NCBI GenBank assembly: GCA_033964015.1
Contig: CM066913.1
Coordinates: 24,640,790-24,704,789 of the forward strand
Direction: 5' to 3'
From: Scolanthus callimorphus
Taxonomy: Eukaryota > Cnidaria > Anthozoa > Actiniaria > Edwardsiidae
Length of the DNA stretch: 64,000 nucleotides
Below the pieces are notes generated by a model, which was given only the letters and a program-made list of their open reading frames with translations, searched no databases and was not told the origin of the DNA. The position numbers and the translations under genes are program-made. Shown here piece after piece: positions 27,788 to 39,694 of the stretch (position 1 is the stretch's first letter; each line of letters opens with the position of its first letter).

Positions 27788-30437
27788 AGGACTGGGATTC
27801 TGAAACAGAGACGATGCCTCCTACTCTTGATGTGAACATAGACACTCCAACAAGAGAAGTTTACGCTCGTCACTGTGGTTCTATACGTTCACACTTTAGC
27901 AGAGGGAACCGCCTTTAGGATCGTTATAATTTCCGATTGACTTCGTTTTGTCCCGAAGTCTTTCAGAGTTATCTTGACCGAATCTGGACAGACCAGACCA
28001 CCGCGTTTAAGATCAACGCCTCGCTCGGTTATATCCTAAGGAACAACATTAGCGGTGATATGAGATATTATCACCCCTCAGCGAATAACGTGCGTCTATT
28101 CGAGGAACCATTTTTAGTGACTACGAGCTTCAACAAGTTATAGATGCCTTGAACTCGATTGACCTTTTTGAGTGGGTTAAACAGCAGACCGAATTCCAGG
28201 TGGGTAGTAAGCTGGATAACCAGTATTTGTTTCTATGTTTCCAAGATCCAAACCACCCCACTATTGGAAATAGCCAAAAATTACCAGCATACATCCTCAA
28301 TAACAAGGCGATTATTGCGTTGGATAAATGTAAAGGCAAGGTCCATAAAGATCACTTGTGTTTCTTCCGCTGTCTGGCCGTCAACCATGGCTGTCACACC
28401 GCTAATTTGGAGCGTGATACCCAGCACTACTTCAGCTTATATTTCAACATGTTTAAACCGGACTTGCCGTTCCTGGGTGTGACTCTCCAAGAGCTGTCCG
28501 ATTTAGAGAGACTGTTCGAAGTAAACATTGTGGTCTATGAACTTAACGAAGACCAGTCCGCTCAGTTAGTACACCATTCAAAACGGCGTTTTCAGAGCAC
28601 TTTGTATCTAAATTTGCACAAAGACCACTTCAGTTACATCAAGAACATTAAGATGTATGTGAAATCTTACAAGTGTTCTCGCTGCGGTAGGCTGTGGAAA
28701 AGTCAATGGATAGCTAATCGTCCTGAACTTGTGACAAGAAGACGAAGTTTCATTTTCCAGGTGGTGCCTACGTCGTCCCTCCCACTATTTTCACTCAACT
28801 AGCAGACGAAGGCATTGACACCCCAGTTGAATTACAGTACTTCCCATACTTTGCTACCTACGACTTTGAGTACTACTTAAGTCGCTCCAACCTTCCGACC
28901 GACACATCGAAGCTTCACTGGGAGAACAAGCACGTCCCATTAAGCGTGAGTGTCTGCTCTAACGTCCCAGGCTATACGTCCCCCAAGTGTTTTGTGACTG
29001 ACGGAGACACCCACCAACTCTTGAAAGAGTTTGTCCAGTACTTAGTGGAGATCAGTGAAGAAAGCAATCGCCTTTTGTCAGCAGCCTTGTCGCATACATT
29101 CTCCACCATCGACGAGAAAATATCGCCAAACGACTCTGTGGACGGTGACGGCTCTATTGATAACGAAGACGACGAACGGGGAATCGATATAATAGAAAGT
29201 GATGACAAGGATGAAGAAGAAGACGATAGCGAAAATGAGGAAGACAGAACCTTTATTGACGATGGAGAGAGCAATGATGACGATCCAAGTGTCTACCGCG
29301 CGTGGGACAACGAAAGACGTGACGAGTCGGCACCCCCCATGACACCAATCAAACCTGCAGGGTTCACCGAGAAGAATAAAAAGAAGCATCCACTTTTCAA
29401 ACTCAGGGTGAGAAATGCTTAGATTCTGATTTATTATATCCTTCTAACTAACATCTCTTTCTAGCTATTTCACAGGTTTTAACTAAGACCAAACTAGAGG
29501 AGTACCTTACAGAGCTGCCAGTCCTGGGATTCAATAGTGGCAACTACGATGTCAACGCTACAAAGGAATTTTTGTTCCCATACCTGGTCAAACATGAGGC
29601 TGTTAAATTCGTCATCAAACGCCTTAACAATGATATGTGCATCAAGACTGAACATCAATGATATGTGCATCAAGACTGAACATCTGAAGTTCATGGATAT
29701 TACCAACTTCCTTGCTCCGGGCTTCAGCTATGCCCAGTTCTTGAAGGCCTACGATTGTCAACAAACAAAGGCGTTTTTCCCCTATGAATGGATGACGAGT
29801 TTGGCTAAGCTCGAGAAAACGACCCTACCCCCCCCCCCCCCCCCCCTACACGTCTTTGACTAACAGGAATATCTTTCTGGACGACTACTGCTACTGCCAG
29901 CGCGTATGGAAAGAGAAGAGTTTGTCAACCTTTAGAGACTTTCTCGTTTGGTATAATAATCTTGATGTAGGCCCCTTTGTAGAAGCGGTAGAAAAAATGA
30001 TGGAGTTATGGCGGGAAAGGCAAATAGATATGCTTAAGGCTGGGGTTTCTGTTCCCGGACTCACCATGAAGTATCTGTTTGATTTTCTCGGAGACCACAC
30101 ATACTTTTCCTTGTTCGATGAAAAGAACAAGGACTTGTATAAGTTATTCAAAGAGAACAACACCGGTGGTCCCTCCATTATTTTCCATCGCTACCAGGAA
30201 GCGGGAAAAACCTTCATCCGGGAAATGGAAATGAGGGCAAAAGGGAAAGTTCCTAAACAAGTGGGCAGGATTCTTGGGTACGATGCCAACGCATTGTATT
30301 TGAGCGCGATTATGCAGGACATGTCAACGCGTAGTTTTACCAGACGCAGGAGGGAGACGCGGTTCAAACCCGAGCACTCTTTTCGGCTCGCTGACGAATG
30401 GCTGTCTTGGGATCTAACACCTTTCTCTACTACCAGT
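27788..30437 (+). pseudogene. Broken family B DNA polymerase of a virus-like mobile element
   Basis: Coding remnants in several frames on one strand. An N-terminal region (27788-28140, one TAG near 27916, then a shift) precedes a segment with KDHLCFFRCLA (about 28347) and LHKDHFSYI (about 28615); a Cys followed much later by a His in these settings is reminiscent of an OTU-type cysteine protease. C-x2-C (CSRCGR) follows. Polymerase signatures are an ExoI-like ATYDFEYYL (about 28855), ExoII-like GFNSGNYDVN (about 29527) and a motif A-like GYDANALYL (about 30278). An acidic insert with a possible intron lies between the exonuclease motifs (29110-29477). Breaks: shifts near 28190, 28250 and 28755, a 28-bp duplication at 29629, and a poly-C run at 29830. 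Homology stops near 30430, before the motif C (DTD) region, so it is 3'-truncated and inactive. Related polymerases occur in Polinton/Maverick and adintovirus-type elements; the exact lineage is my inference. Confidence 0.65.
29629..29684 (+). repeat. 28-bp tandem duplication inside the polymerase relic
   Basis: The unit starting AATGATATGTGCATCAAGAC and ending TGAACATC occurs twice back to back (29629-29656 and 29657-29684). As 28 is not a multiple of three it breaks the frame. Confidence 0.97.
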
Positions 30438-30762
30438 TGAGATGCGTCGTAAACGCTAAGCCATTTTCTCTTCTTCTGCGCCTTGTGCTTCAGCTCGTGT
30501 ATAACGCGCGCTACTTTCGAATGAATTGGATGTGGTTACTATAGATTAGGTCTTCTTTGATTTTAAGATTAAGCTTACAGCAAATATGAAAGGAATATGA
30601 AACCATAAACCTTCGATGTTTGTATGACAGTTTCACTTCGGTCGAGAAGAAAAACCGCCATAACACCTTTTTAGAGAAAACATTTAGAAAAACATTTTAA
30701 AATTTAGAAGCTATCACAGCTTCAACTATCTCAACATTTGACTTTAAATTTTTTGTTTCTTA
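30438..30762. other. No gene seen
   Basis: AT-rich sequence after the end of polymerase homology; nothing recognised. Confidence 0.45.
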
Positions 30763-31101
30763 GATGTGAAGAAATGTTCGAACAGAATACTTTGGCTTCT
30801 CTCCACCTGGAAAGAGAAAAAGACGGAAACAAAGCGGAATGTCGCAAGAAGTATTGCAAGTGTCTCTGGTAGTGACCTTGAAGGAGTTACAGTTGAAACA
30901 AATGTTGTTGCTGAAAATGCTGGGGCTACTGGGTTAGTTTTTGCTACTAGCAGTGGAGGAAGTGTTGATATTGGCTGTAGCACATTGGATGAGGATACTA
31001 CAGCAGAGGGCAAAGTTGCTGATACCAATGTAGTTGCTGATAATGCTGGTGCTGCAGGGCCAGTTGTAGCTAGTGAGCCTCCGAAATTTCATAACCGCTA
31101 A
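30763..31101 (+). CDS. Unrecognised exon-like open frame
   Basis: Open frame after a TTTCTTAG acceptor-like site, ending TAA at 31101. The protein begins with Lys/Arg-rich sequence, then has a low-complexity part in which (V/D)TNVVA(E/D)NAGA appears twice. I do not recognise a family. Possibly the last exon of an unknown gene or a chance frame. Confidence 0.2.
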   Translation, partial: DVKKCSNRILWLLSTWKEKKTETKRNVARSIASVSGSDLEGVTVETNVVAENAGATGLVFATSSGGSVDIGCSTLDEDTTAEGKVADTNVVADNAGAAGPVVASEPPKFHNR

Positions 31102-32104
31102 GTACGCTACATTGTTATCGTATAGAGTAGGTGATGAGTTCTTGGAGGTTACTTATTTTATTTATTTATTTATTCATTTAATTGTTTAATTAATTAATGA
31201 ATTGTCAGCAGTCCTGTAATTTAGCTTCAAGCTACAATAGGATGGAATAAACATAATATATAGATTTAGGCAATGCCTAAAAGCGGAACTCCAATCATAC
31301 ACACCCCACGTCTTACTCACAGGGAGCTCACCTTTACAGTTTAAATCAAGAAAATTCATGTTACCATTATAATGGCAATGATAGTATTAGCGCGTTCTGA
31401 TATGCTAACAAGTCGCAGTTCACGACCGACAAAAAAAATCTCCTTGAAATAAAAATGAAAAATAAGATTTTCAGCGAAATCCACAACAAAGAATACTTGA
31501 CATAGTATTTGTCTCATTGTACTAACTAAATCTAACATGTGACAAAGGAAAATCAAGGCTAGAATATCAGAAATGACCTGTTTACATAAGGCAAAGCAGG
31601 GCCAAAAAGTCAAGCTTACTCAAAACTATAAATCCAGTTTCGCCGGAGAAAAAGAAACCTCGAGGGAGCCAAAAAAGCAGCAAAACGTAAAAGTTACATG
31701 CAAAGTCAGAATTTTCTCATCAGGAATGCAATAAACTTGGAAGCTAAATATATAAATAGCATAAGAAGCAATTTCAAGCTTTGTGCTTACCGATAACTGA
31801 TAGTGAAGTGGTGAAGTCGTTTCTTTCCTCCGAAAGTCTCCGTCGTGTTGAGTTGAATTCATTCTTACTTGGCAAGCTTTTGCACAAAGCCAATTTTCCT
31901 AAATATATTATTCGGCTAAACCATTGCAACGTTCTGTTATTGTCAATCCTGTTCAATCCAGTTCTGGCTCCCTATTCGTAGATCTCATATGAGTATTCGA
32001 AGAACACGTCGTTTGCAGCAATCTAGCCTTTGAATCTTTTGCAACTCCCTCATAGTTTCTCCAAAATGACTAAACAACATTATGAAATATCGGCGAAGGA
32101 ATCG
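31102..32104. other. No gene seen
   Basis: AT-rich, with a TTTATTTATTTATT low-complexity run near 31155-31200. No supportable exon. Confidence 0.45.
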
Positions 32105-32290
32105 AATCCGAAGTATTTTGACAATCATTAGAGAATTCTTTTGGGCAAATTTGGCGTGGTTCGCACCCACGAGTTTGTCTCAGTTTGACTCAACAAAAAT
32201 TTCGTCGGAATGAACTCGAGTGAGCCGACGCGGGCGCGTGTTTTGTGAGTTTTTTCGGCGGGAAAATGAAGGAGCGACTTCCGGTCCGTG
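32105..32290. repeat. Dispersed repeat, inverse copy of 3110-3265
   Basis: AGTTTGACTCAACA, TTTCGGCGGGAAAA, GACGCGGGCGCGTGT and CGACTTCCGG are the reverse complements of words in 3110-3265. The match extends to the GCGTGGTTCGCACCC side (32154-32168) against GCAAACCACGCCAG at 3229-3242. Confidence 0.6.
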
Positions 32291-32527
32291 TCCTCTGCCA
32301 AGCACCGCGGCGCTGTGCTGGAGAACAAAATGACGCGCGCGCTCAGTGATCCAAGACGAACTGTGATTGGCTGTGTACACGGGTCGCCACTAACGCAAGT
32401 GCGCATGCGTACTAAGAGCCCGCGATGTTTTCGTAAGCCGCTGAACGTATCGTTTTGGCTTGGATGGGTTGCTTTGTCATGTGACGTTGAATGATACGTA
32501 TGGGGCTCCACTCCGTGCCTTCGTTCC

Positions 32528-32529
32528 GC

Positions 32530-32563
<34 letters not shown>

Positions 32564-32702
32564 GTGTCAGTGTGAGGGGAGGCATTGATGATACAGGATA
32601 TTGCATATTAGGAGGAGGATTATATTGTTGCTAGTGCTTGATGATACAGGATGATACAGGACATTGCATATTAGGAGGAGGATTATATTGTTGCTAGTGC
32701 TT
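32528..32702 (+). repeat. (ATT)n microsatellite followed by a ~62-bp tandem duplication
   Basis: (TTA)n at about 32529-32562 is followed by two copies of GATGATACAGGA, TATTGCATATTAGGAGGAGG, ATTATATTGTTGCTAGTGCTT (32588-32640 and about 32641-32702). Confidence 0.9.
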
Positions 32703-32889
32703 TAAGGAGGTTGGAGGTGTTGTTGGACCAGTAAATTACTAACATACCTGTGCCGGTCATCGGACATTGTCCAATGATAATCGCCAAATGTCCGAATATT
32801 TTTCCAGTTATGCTCAGCCAAGTTTCCAGCACAGACAACCAAGAAAAACGTTTGAAAGGACAGATGTCCGATAAAATAACATATATTTC

Positions 32890-33184
32890 CAGCTCGGTGA
32901 CGCTGGTGTGGATGCAGTGGTGCAGGGTGCAGGGTGCTAGGGTAATGGACATGGCTGAGACAAATACTAGTTCAGCAGTGATTGCTGATTCAGGGACTAG
33001 TAAAAAGGATAATGCAGGTGCAATCAATGAGGCAGATGGAGCTGAATTACCAGTAGATGCTAATGTAGGAGAGACCGAAAATCGCAGAAGGCAGTCAAAC
33101 ATCAGACCTAGGGAATCCTACCAGCAGGAGTGCTATAGCTTGAGGAAAATAAACAAGAGGTTGAAAAGCGAGTCAAAGAACTGA
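32890..33184 (+). CDS. Unrecognised open frame
   Basis: Open frame to TGA at 33184 with a polar composition (MDMAETNTSSAVIADSG, later RRRQSNIRPRESYQQE and a basic end). It shares a loose Ala/Asp/Asn-rich character with 30763-31101 but no alignable motif. Could be an exon of an unknown gene. Low support. Confidence 0.18.
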
Positions 33185-33369
33185 AAACAGAAGTAAAGAA
33201 GGATTTGCGAGAGGTACGAACCTTGGAGTTTAGGAGTTACTCATGTGTCTATTTGCTTTGTTCTGTATCTAGGTTTATTATGGTACCCGATGCGAATGCA
33301 ATTGATTATAATTGTGCAAGCTCTTCCCTATGTAAAGCTAAAATGCATCGTCCTGAATTTATTGTGGCT

Positions 33370-33500
33370 AAAATAATTAGCACTTATTCTATTTCGATTG
33401 AGGTGGATAGTGGCAGAATATTTACCGAGAGCCGCAGGCCCGAGGTAAATATTTCTAAACCCACTATCCACCGAAATTGAAATAGAATAAGTGTTTTAGT
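33370..33500. repeat. Palindromic MITE
   Basis: AGCACTTATTCTATTTCGAT, GGTGGATAGTGG and AATATTTACC are mirrored by GGTAAATATT, CCACTATCCACC and TTGAAATAGAATAAGTGTTT. Loop about 20 bases. Confidence 0.8.
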
Positions 33501-35325
33501 ATATACCAGCAAGGCAACCTGCCGAATTTTCAGTCGGAAAACAATAAGAAAAGTTGTGTTAGCGTTTTAAAACTACGTGCGTGACAAAACTCACGCACGT
33601 GACAAAACTCATATAGATGATTTGCATAAGCACGTTTTTGGTCGATTTTGACAGCTCTAGAAAGTTTGCAAGCATTTACTTCGAAAAGCTGCGGAAACAA
33701 GTGGACAATTCAAGGGATTTTCAACAAATTTGGACATGTAGCGAGCAATATATTGCATCATTTCAATTCAAGAAGGAATATAGCTGGAAATTGGAGAGCA
33801 TTTGTAAGCAATTCGCCAAAAGTTTCCGAGATGAAAATTATTTGTCGGCAGCCACTCGTTGCACAAGTAATTAGTTTGCTGGAAAAATGTAGTGAGCAAA
33901 CACCGTAAACACGGGATATTTGAGGAAAAAAACGATTTAGCAGGATAAAACAGCTACACGAAACCTTATGAAAAGGCAAGAAGAAGGATAACTAACTACT
34001 AACAGAAGTCTCCTTTGTGGCGGACAGTTCGCTCGCAAAAAACCTACTAGAAAAGGCTGCCGATCAGTCGTTGCAAGACACAAACCATCCTCGGGTACTT
34101 TGAAAATTAGCTCTTTCGACTGTATTTTCTCGACATATTGTAGATTATAATTTTGATTTTTGTCAAATAAATAAATAAAGGGAAAGTACATGCCTAAAAA
34201 GAATTTTCATTCATGCTTTGCCAGCTTAAGGTAATTCCCCTGAAATAAAACTTGTCGTAGAATTTTTTTCTTAATTTGTCTTTTTACTATTTAGTATATA
34301 AGGAATGAAAATATGAAATAAAAAGAGGGGGTGCCCATGCTCGTTTAGAAACTGTGATGGCGCAAACATACCCCATTTTTAGTGTCTGAGGGCTATTTGT
34401 GAAGGATTGCGTGAAACAAGAAAATTGTGATAAATACGCTCATTAATGAAGCAATCCAGTTCGCTTGCAAGTTTGAACAGAACTGTTGGATGCTTCACTA
34501 CCTAGGACGAACATTGGAATGTTTAATTTTCTATGTGTGTTGACGCTACTCTTGAAAATGTGCAAAAACGTGTGCACCGTTCGTGATAATTTGAGAGTCT
34601 TTGGTGTCTCATTTTGGGGCTTTTTATGACGATAGCTCAAAAACTTGTCGTGGAAATTTCTTTAAACTTTTTTTATAACAGGAGAATGATAGTCTTATCA
34701 AAATGGTAAAATAAAAAATGGGGGTGCCCAATCTTGTTTTCGCGCAATATCCCAAAAAGCGATATTTAGGGATATTTAGCTTGCGCGCGCGCGCTCGATT
34801 GCGTCATTTTCGAACGAATTGATCGCGCGTCCATGCGCAGAACAGCGTGCGCCGTGCAAAACAGGGGAATAACCTTAAGTTTTTCAACTCGGGTTTCACA
34901 GTGCAAGCGTGTTTTTCACAAACAATGCTCAGACGATTTGTGAGACATATTAAATCCAGAGAGACCGATTTTGAGACAAAGAAATCTAATTTGTTGCTTC
35001 TTTAGTTTTGTTGACTGACATTTCTTCGCCTCTACATGAAATTTGCTTGCCAACACAATATCTACTGTTTCGGAGGTAAATAATGTCTCAGATTCCGAGA
35101 CTCTAAACCAATCAAATCGGTCGTTCTTAGGAGGTTGCCGAGCTGGTATATACTAATATGACATATCCCATGATTGTGGCTACTCAACAAAGAGAAAAAA
35201 AAATGAAAACCTTTTTCATTTTATACTGATGATTAAATTCCTATTTTTGATTTTATCATGTAAGTGTCTGCTATGCCCTGTTTTAGACATACTCTCAATA
35301 ATTATTCATTTTGAATTTTAGTGTT
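33501..35325. other. No gene seen
   Basis: Reading frames near 33610-33900 lack any family resemblance. A G/C-rich alternating segment (TTGCGCGCGCGCGCTCG) lies at about 34782. No RNA gene recognised. Confidence 0.4.
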
Positions 35326-35504
35326 TGGTGTCTGAAACAGACGCCAAGTCTGAAACAGACACCAAGGATGACAGCAAGGGCAGTAATTGCAGTGAGAGTC
35401 CAAATGAAGCAGAAAACAGTTTACAGTTTGTCTGGTCCAGAACAGAGACCACAGGGTCTGAGGAATTTATAGATGAAGGCCGTAGTAGCACTAGAGAGGA
35501 GTAA
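35326..35504 (+). CDS. Exon-like acidic segment, unrecognised
   Basis: After TTTTAG the sequence stays open to TAA at about 35504, reading CLVSETDAKSETDTKDDSKG, then ESPNEAENSLQFVW and GRSSTREE. The codons and composition look coding. It could be the upstream part of the transposase-like gene that starts at 36392, but the stop argues otherwise. Confidence 0.3.
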
Positions 35505-36391
35505 TGGAAAGCATCGGCTGAAAGCAGTGAGGAAAGTGTAGCGAAAGAAAGATGATGGCGAAGAGGAGAAAGAAAATAATTTGAAGTGACTTTGCATTAA
35601 TAATATATACTGCTTTAATACGGGTTAAGAGCATAACATTTGCAAAGTGAAAAATGCTATATCAGAAAATAGTCTCTAGTCACTGGTTGTTAGTGTGAAT
35701 GATGTAGAACATTGCATGCATACTTTGCCTTTTTTCTGTGATTAAGCCTTTAGCTGACATGTGTAATTTTTCAAGCAAGAACAATCGTATAAACAAAAAT
35801 CAAAAATTTTCAGCAGGACATCAGAACCCAGCTTCTTCAGAACCCAGCTAGTATTGCGTTTCGATGAAGGAGAAACGCAACCTATTTGCATATGCCAAGA
35901 TTATTTGAGCTAAATTCATGCAATTAGCCTCACTTTCGTCTAAGATTACTTCTAGTAATAATATTCTTTTGATTTATTTTTCAGTGTTGATCCAGACACA
36001 CCAGCGCACAAGAACCCAAATTTATTGTTTTTTATAGTATGCTATTCAGCTTGTTTAGTTTGTTTTGCTTTAACTGCAAGGAGCCCAATCCAAAGGTAAC
36101 GGTGAAGACACAAATGGTACAATGGGCATCGTAGAGCAGGAGTGAGAGAAATGCCCAGGGTACAAGTGGAACTCACATATGTGTTTGGAAGATTCCCTGC
36201 TGGAAACATGCTGTTGAGTTTCTCTGTCCTCATGGCTGGCTTGTCAATCAGCAGGGTTTTGTTGATGTTCAGACACATGGGATTGGCAACATACAGTGCT
36301 CGAACATACTTATTGCACTAGAGGATGTTTTTATTTCTTATTATTTTGCGCTACTGGGTGAATATAGGCAATCAATTTAAATCAATTACAG

Positions 36392-39300
36392 ACAAGCTGA
36401 AGAACATAAAGATGTGATGTGGTGTGGGGATGGCCGCTTGACTCGATGGGCCAATTCTGCAAAATATGGTGCATACTCTTTGTTGTGGACAAGCATCATG
36501 AAGATTGTACACTTTGAACTAGTACAGCTGAGTCTCTGAACTGAATATTGGCTCACTCCCAGGAACTTGTCCTGAAAATATAGGCCCTTCTGTCTGTCGT
36601 TAATAATGTCGTGATATGTCTGTCAATGCTATGTCACCAGGACAAGTTGGGTTTGTATTTACACAAAATACTAAACATGCACACACAACTGAATACATGA
36701 TCAAAAACTGACAAAAAGCTTATGTTTGCAAACATCACTAATTTAAAAATTGACGTGCCTAGCTGTTTTGCTCTCATGAAATTATATGTAAAGGTAGCGA
36801 TCATGGTGTAAACAGGAGAGCTGTTGATTTTTTTAATCCATAGACATGCCAACTGAAACTTATATTAAGTTTTGAGCAACATTGCTATTTCAGCTAACCT
36901 ATATTATTGTCCCCTTATTGTAATAAGTAATAAGGTACTTATTAGGAGTAATAAGGTGATACAGTACAGACTCTAGTATTTGGTTTTTTTATCATTTTAT
37001 TTTTGCAGGCAAATGAAACAGGAGGCTTACAGCAAACTGAACTGGAGGGGGCAAGGCGTTGTTTTGCATATTTGAGAGGTGTTGAATTGAAAATAGGAAC
37101 ATTCGTTTCTGATCCACACCGAGGGATAGCAAAGTGGATTCGTGAAGCTTGAAAGGACACAGTTCACTTCTATGATATCTGGCATGTTGCAAAGTCTGTG
37201 ACAAAGAAGTTGTTGAAGGCAAGTAAAGAGGCTGGTTGTGACAAGATCAGTTTATGGATCAGAGGAATAAATAGTCACTTGTATTGGTGTGCCACATCAA
37301 CACAGTCTGGATTTGGTAATCTCATTGATGCTAAATGGAAGTCGTTTGTACAACAAGCGGCTCATATTCACGAAACCATCCTGATGAACTGTTCAACCAT
37401 GGCGAGCTTGACCCAAGCGACTGGATTAAACGTGGTAAGTTCAGGATGCAAAAAGCTCTATCAATAGTCCAGATTCAAATTATCTGCTCTACCGCTGAAT
37501 TGGCATCAACGGTGCATAAATACAGGGTCCCCCCCTCCAGCTACACCCCTGAATTGGGATCAGTTTTGCAGTACTAAACGTGGTTTTCGCACTACGAAAA
37601 ACTAGGATATCTTGCAGCACAGTTTGTTAATTGATTTTCTGAAATAACAATATAGGGTGGCCACGCGAGTTTCAGAAATAATGTGCGCTTAGAATGTAGA
37701 ATGAGAAAGTGACACCCCTCCCCTCTTAGTAGAAATTGACATTCAATTGACATTCCTGGACGAGGAAATTGTGAAAAATAAAGGTAACTACGTGGTTCTT
37801 GACTAAAAATCATATGAATATTGCTCTCAGATAAAGTTACAATATTTTTGAAGCCACAATTAATGACAAAGATGCTGAGATTATTAAAATTAGCAAAGTG
37901 AACTTACGAAGTCGGTTCACTATGAAACAACAAGAACTATTTTAACATCTTCTTACCATCTACAATGAATCTTGGGAAAAAAGTTAGTGAAAGGAAACTC
38001 TATTCACGCTCAATGAAGTATAGGGTAAGCGTGCGTACATACATTTTCTGATTAATTTGTTGTTTCTTTGCTGGAAAAATATATCGACTTTTCAAGCCAA
38101 GCAAAAGTCCGACATTTGTTGTTTTTGAAAAACAAAAGGATTTTTTCCCCACAGAATTTCCCTTCAGGTTATTTAAGAAGAAATGCAAAGAAAAAAAAGA
38201 AAAAAAACGAGCAAAACATAGGTTTTGAACCCCGGATAACTGCGCTAGAAACAATCCGTAGGCGCGCTAGGGGAGTTCGCCACCACGACTTTTAAGTAGA
38301 CGGTCAAGTGTGAAAAATGCTAGATATAGAGAAAGAATGCGGGACCCTGTGGTAGCTCTAGGAACGCCCGTCAAAGAAGCTGTCCCTGTCTCTTTGTGAT
38401 TGGTTGATAAGGTTCACATGAGCCAATCATAGTCCTCCTCTGTCCTATTGTTACACGGACACTCTTACATTCCCGATGACATATGCTGTTTGCTTTTCAA
38501 AAGCAACAGCAAAAATGGTTGTAGATATTATTTTATTATCCCAACATTTTGCCTATTCCTACCTTATACGTTTGAACGTTAACTGTTTACAGGAACTGCT
38601 GCACACAAGCTAAAGAAGCTACTCCATGACAAGACTTTGCTTGGTGATGTAAAAAAACTGTCATCAGATGCTCAGACTAGTTGGTTTTCATGCTACCCTC
38701 AACTACTGGCATCCCAAGATGTTTAGCTTCTCTTGGCTTGGATCATACTGTAGGTATGTACCCGGTACAAACCCTACTTTTTAAATTTTGCAACCTGTTA
38801 CACCAGATGTGTACCACCAGCACCATAAGACATATTTTTAATACCTCTTCTGCTTTATTTCAGGCATCTTGTGTTAGGACAAGAGTAAATCTGGTTCTAC
38901 AAAGGTGTCTGTAATACGTATAACTGCATTTTACCCCTTCTCTAAATACAGTGAATGTTGATGTCAATGTTGGTTAGTCTTTTGTAATTGGTTCGGTTTT
39001 ATTTGTAGACGTGTATTGGCCTGCCTGCACTTTAATAAGAATGTCCAGCGCGCTACTGCTACTGCTAAAGATCGATCCAAATACTATAGGGTGACATATC
39101 CAAAGTTTAACCTGGAAGAGGAGGTTGTGAGAGAAGTTCCTGTGTTACCAACATATGGTAAATAATTTTTTCCTCGAGGGCACGGTAACGAATCCTGCAT
39201 TCTGATTGGTTCTTAAAGCGCGCGACCTACACTCAGGGACAAAATAGCTGAGACCCCCTAGGCAAATTACGGTTTTAGATTGGAGTTTTATCTGAGCTCT

Positions 39301-39694
39301 TATGATTACATTGGCGGGCTCTAATATATTTGAGCCCACACGAGTGGATGATGGTCACCATAAATTATAGTATTGTAGTTAAAAAGTTATTTGGCATAAA
39401 TAAGTTTTAGGCCCTTCTCAGTGCTCATTTTAACTCTCGCTGTACTCAGGCTAAAACGTTGAATTGATGCACTAATTTGTCCCAAACTTTGAGAAAGGTC
39501 TGTCTGTACATTTGCAAGCTCTGTTTGTGATTCTCCTGACAACTGTCATGGTCCTCTAATTTGACAGGATATGCTTCCAACATCAAAGCAAGTCTTTTTA
39601 GCCTTTCCAACTCGGAAATGAAGGCCTTGTATCAGAGCAGCACCCCAAATATACCAGAACCTCTCAATCGCCAGTTCTCTGACAGAGCCATCAG
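36392..39694 (+). pseudogene. Decayed DDE-type transposase-like gene (possibly Kolobok superfamily)
   Basis: Exon pieces at 36392-36527, 37009-37434, 38593-38753, 39009-39157 and 39568-39694 follow the order of a transposase-like family I associate with cnidarians. Key words: DVMWCGDGR and SAKYGAYSLLWTSIMKIVHF in the first; ELEGARRCFAYLRG, HFYDIWHVAKSVTKKLLKAS and LYWCATSTQSGFGNL in the second; WHPKMFSFSWLGSY (another frame) in the third; ACLHFNKN and KYYRVTYPKF in the fourth; EPLNRQFSDRAIR in the last. Damage: the donor after CAG at 36527 is CTGAGT rather than GTGAGT, a TGA interrupts the second piece at about 37150, and shifts occur near 37375 and 38680. The remaining donors and acceptors are good. 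The superfamily call is an inference from memory of relatives; the decay is seen directly. Confidence 0.6.

Noticed and set aside
27512..27845. Frames of MIMIMI and DNDNDN
   Set aside because: Microsatellite translation.
29829..29847. Poly-C run as a programmed frameshift site in the polymerase
   Set aside because: The gene has several unrelated breaks and is truncated, so decay or sequencing slippage is the simpler explanation.
38205..38295. Possible tRNA or tRNA-derived SINE on the minus strand (GGGGTTCAAAACC resembling a B box)
   Set aside because: No convincing A box, acceptor stem or clover-leaf could be drawn.
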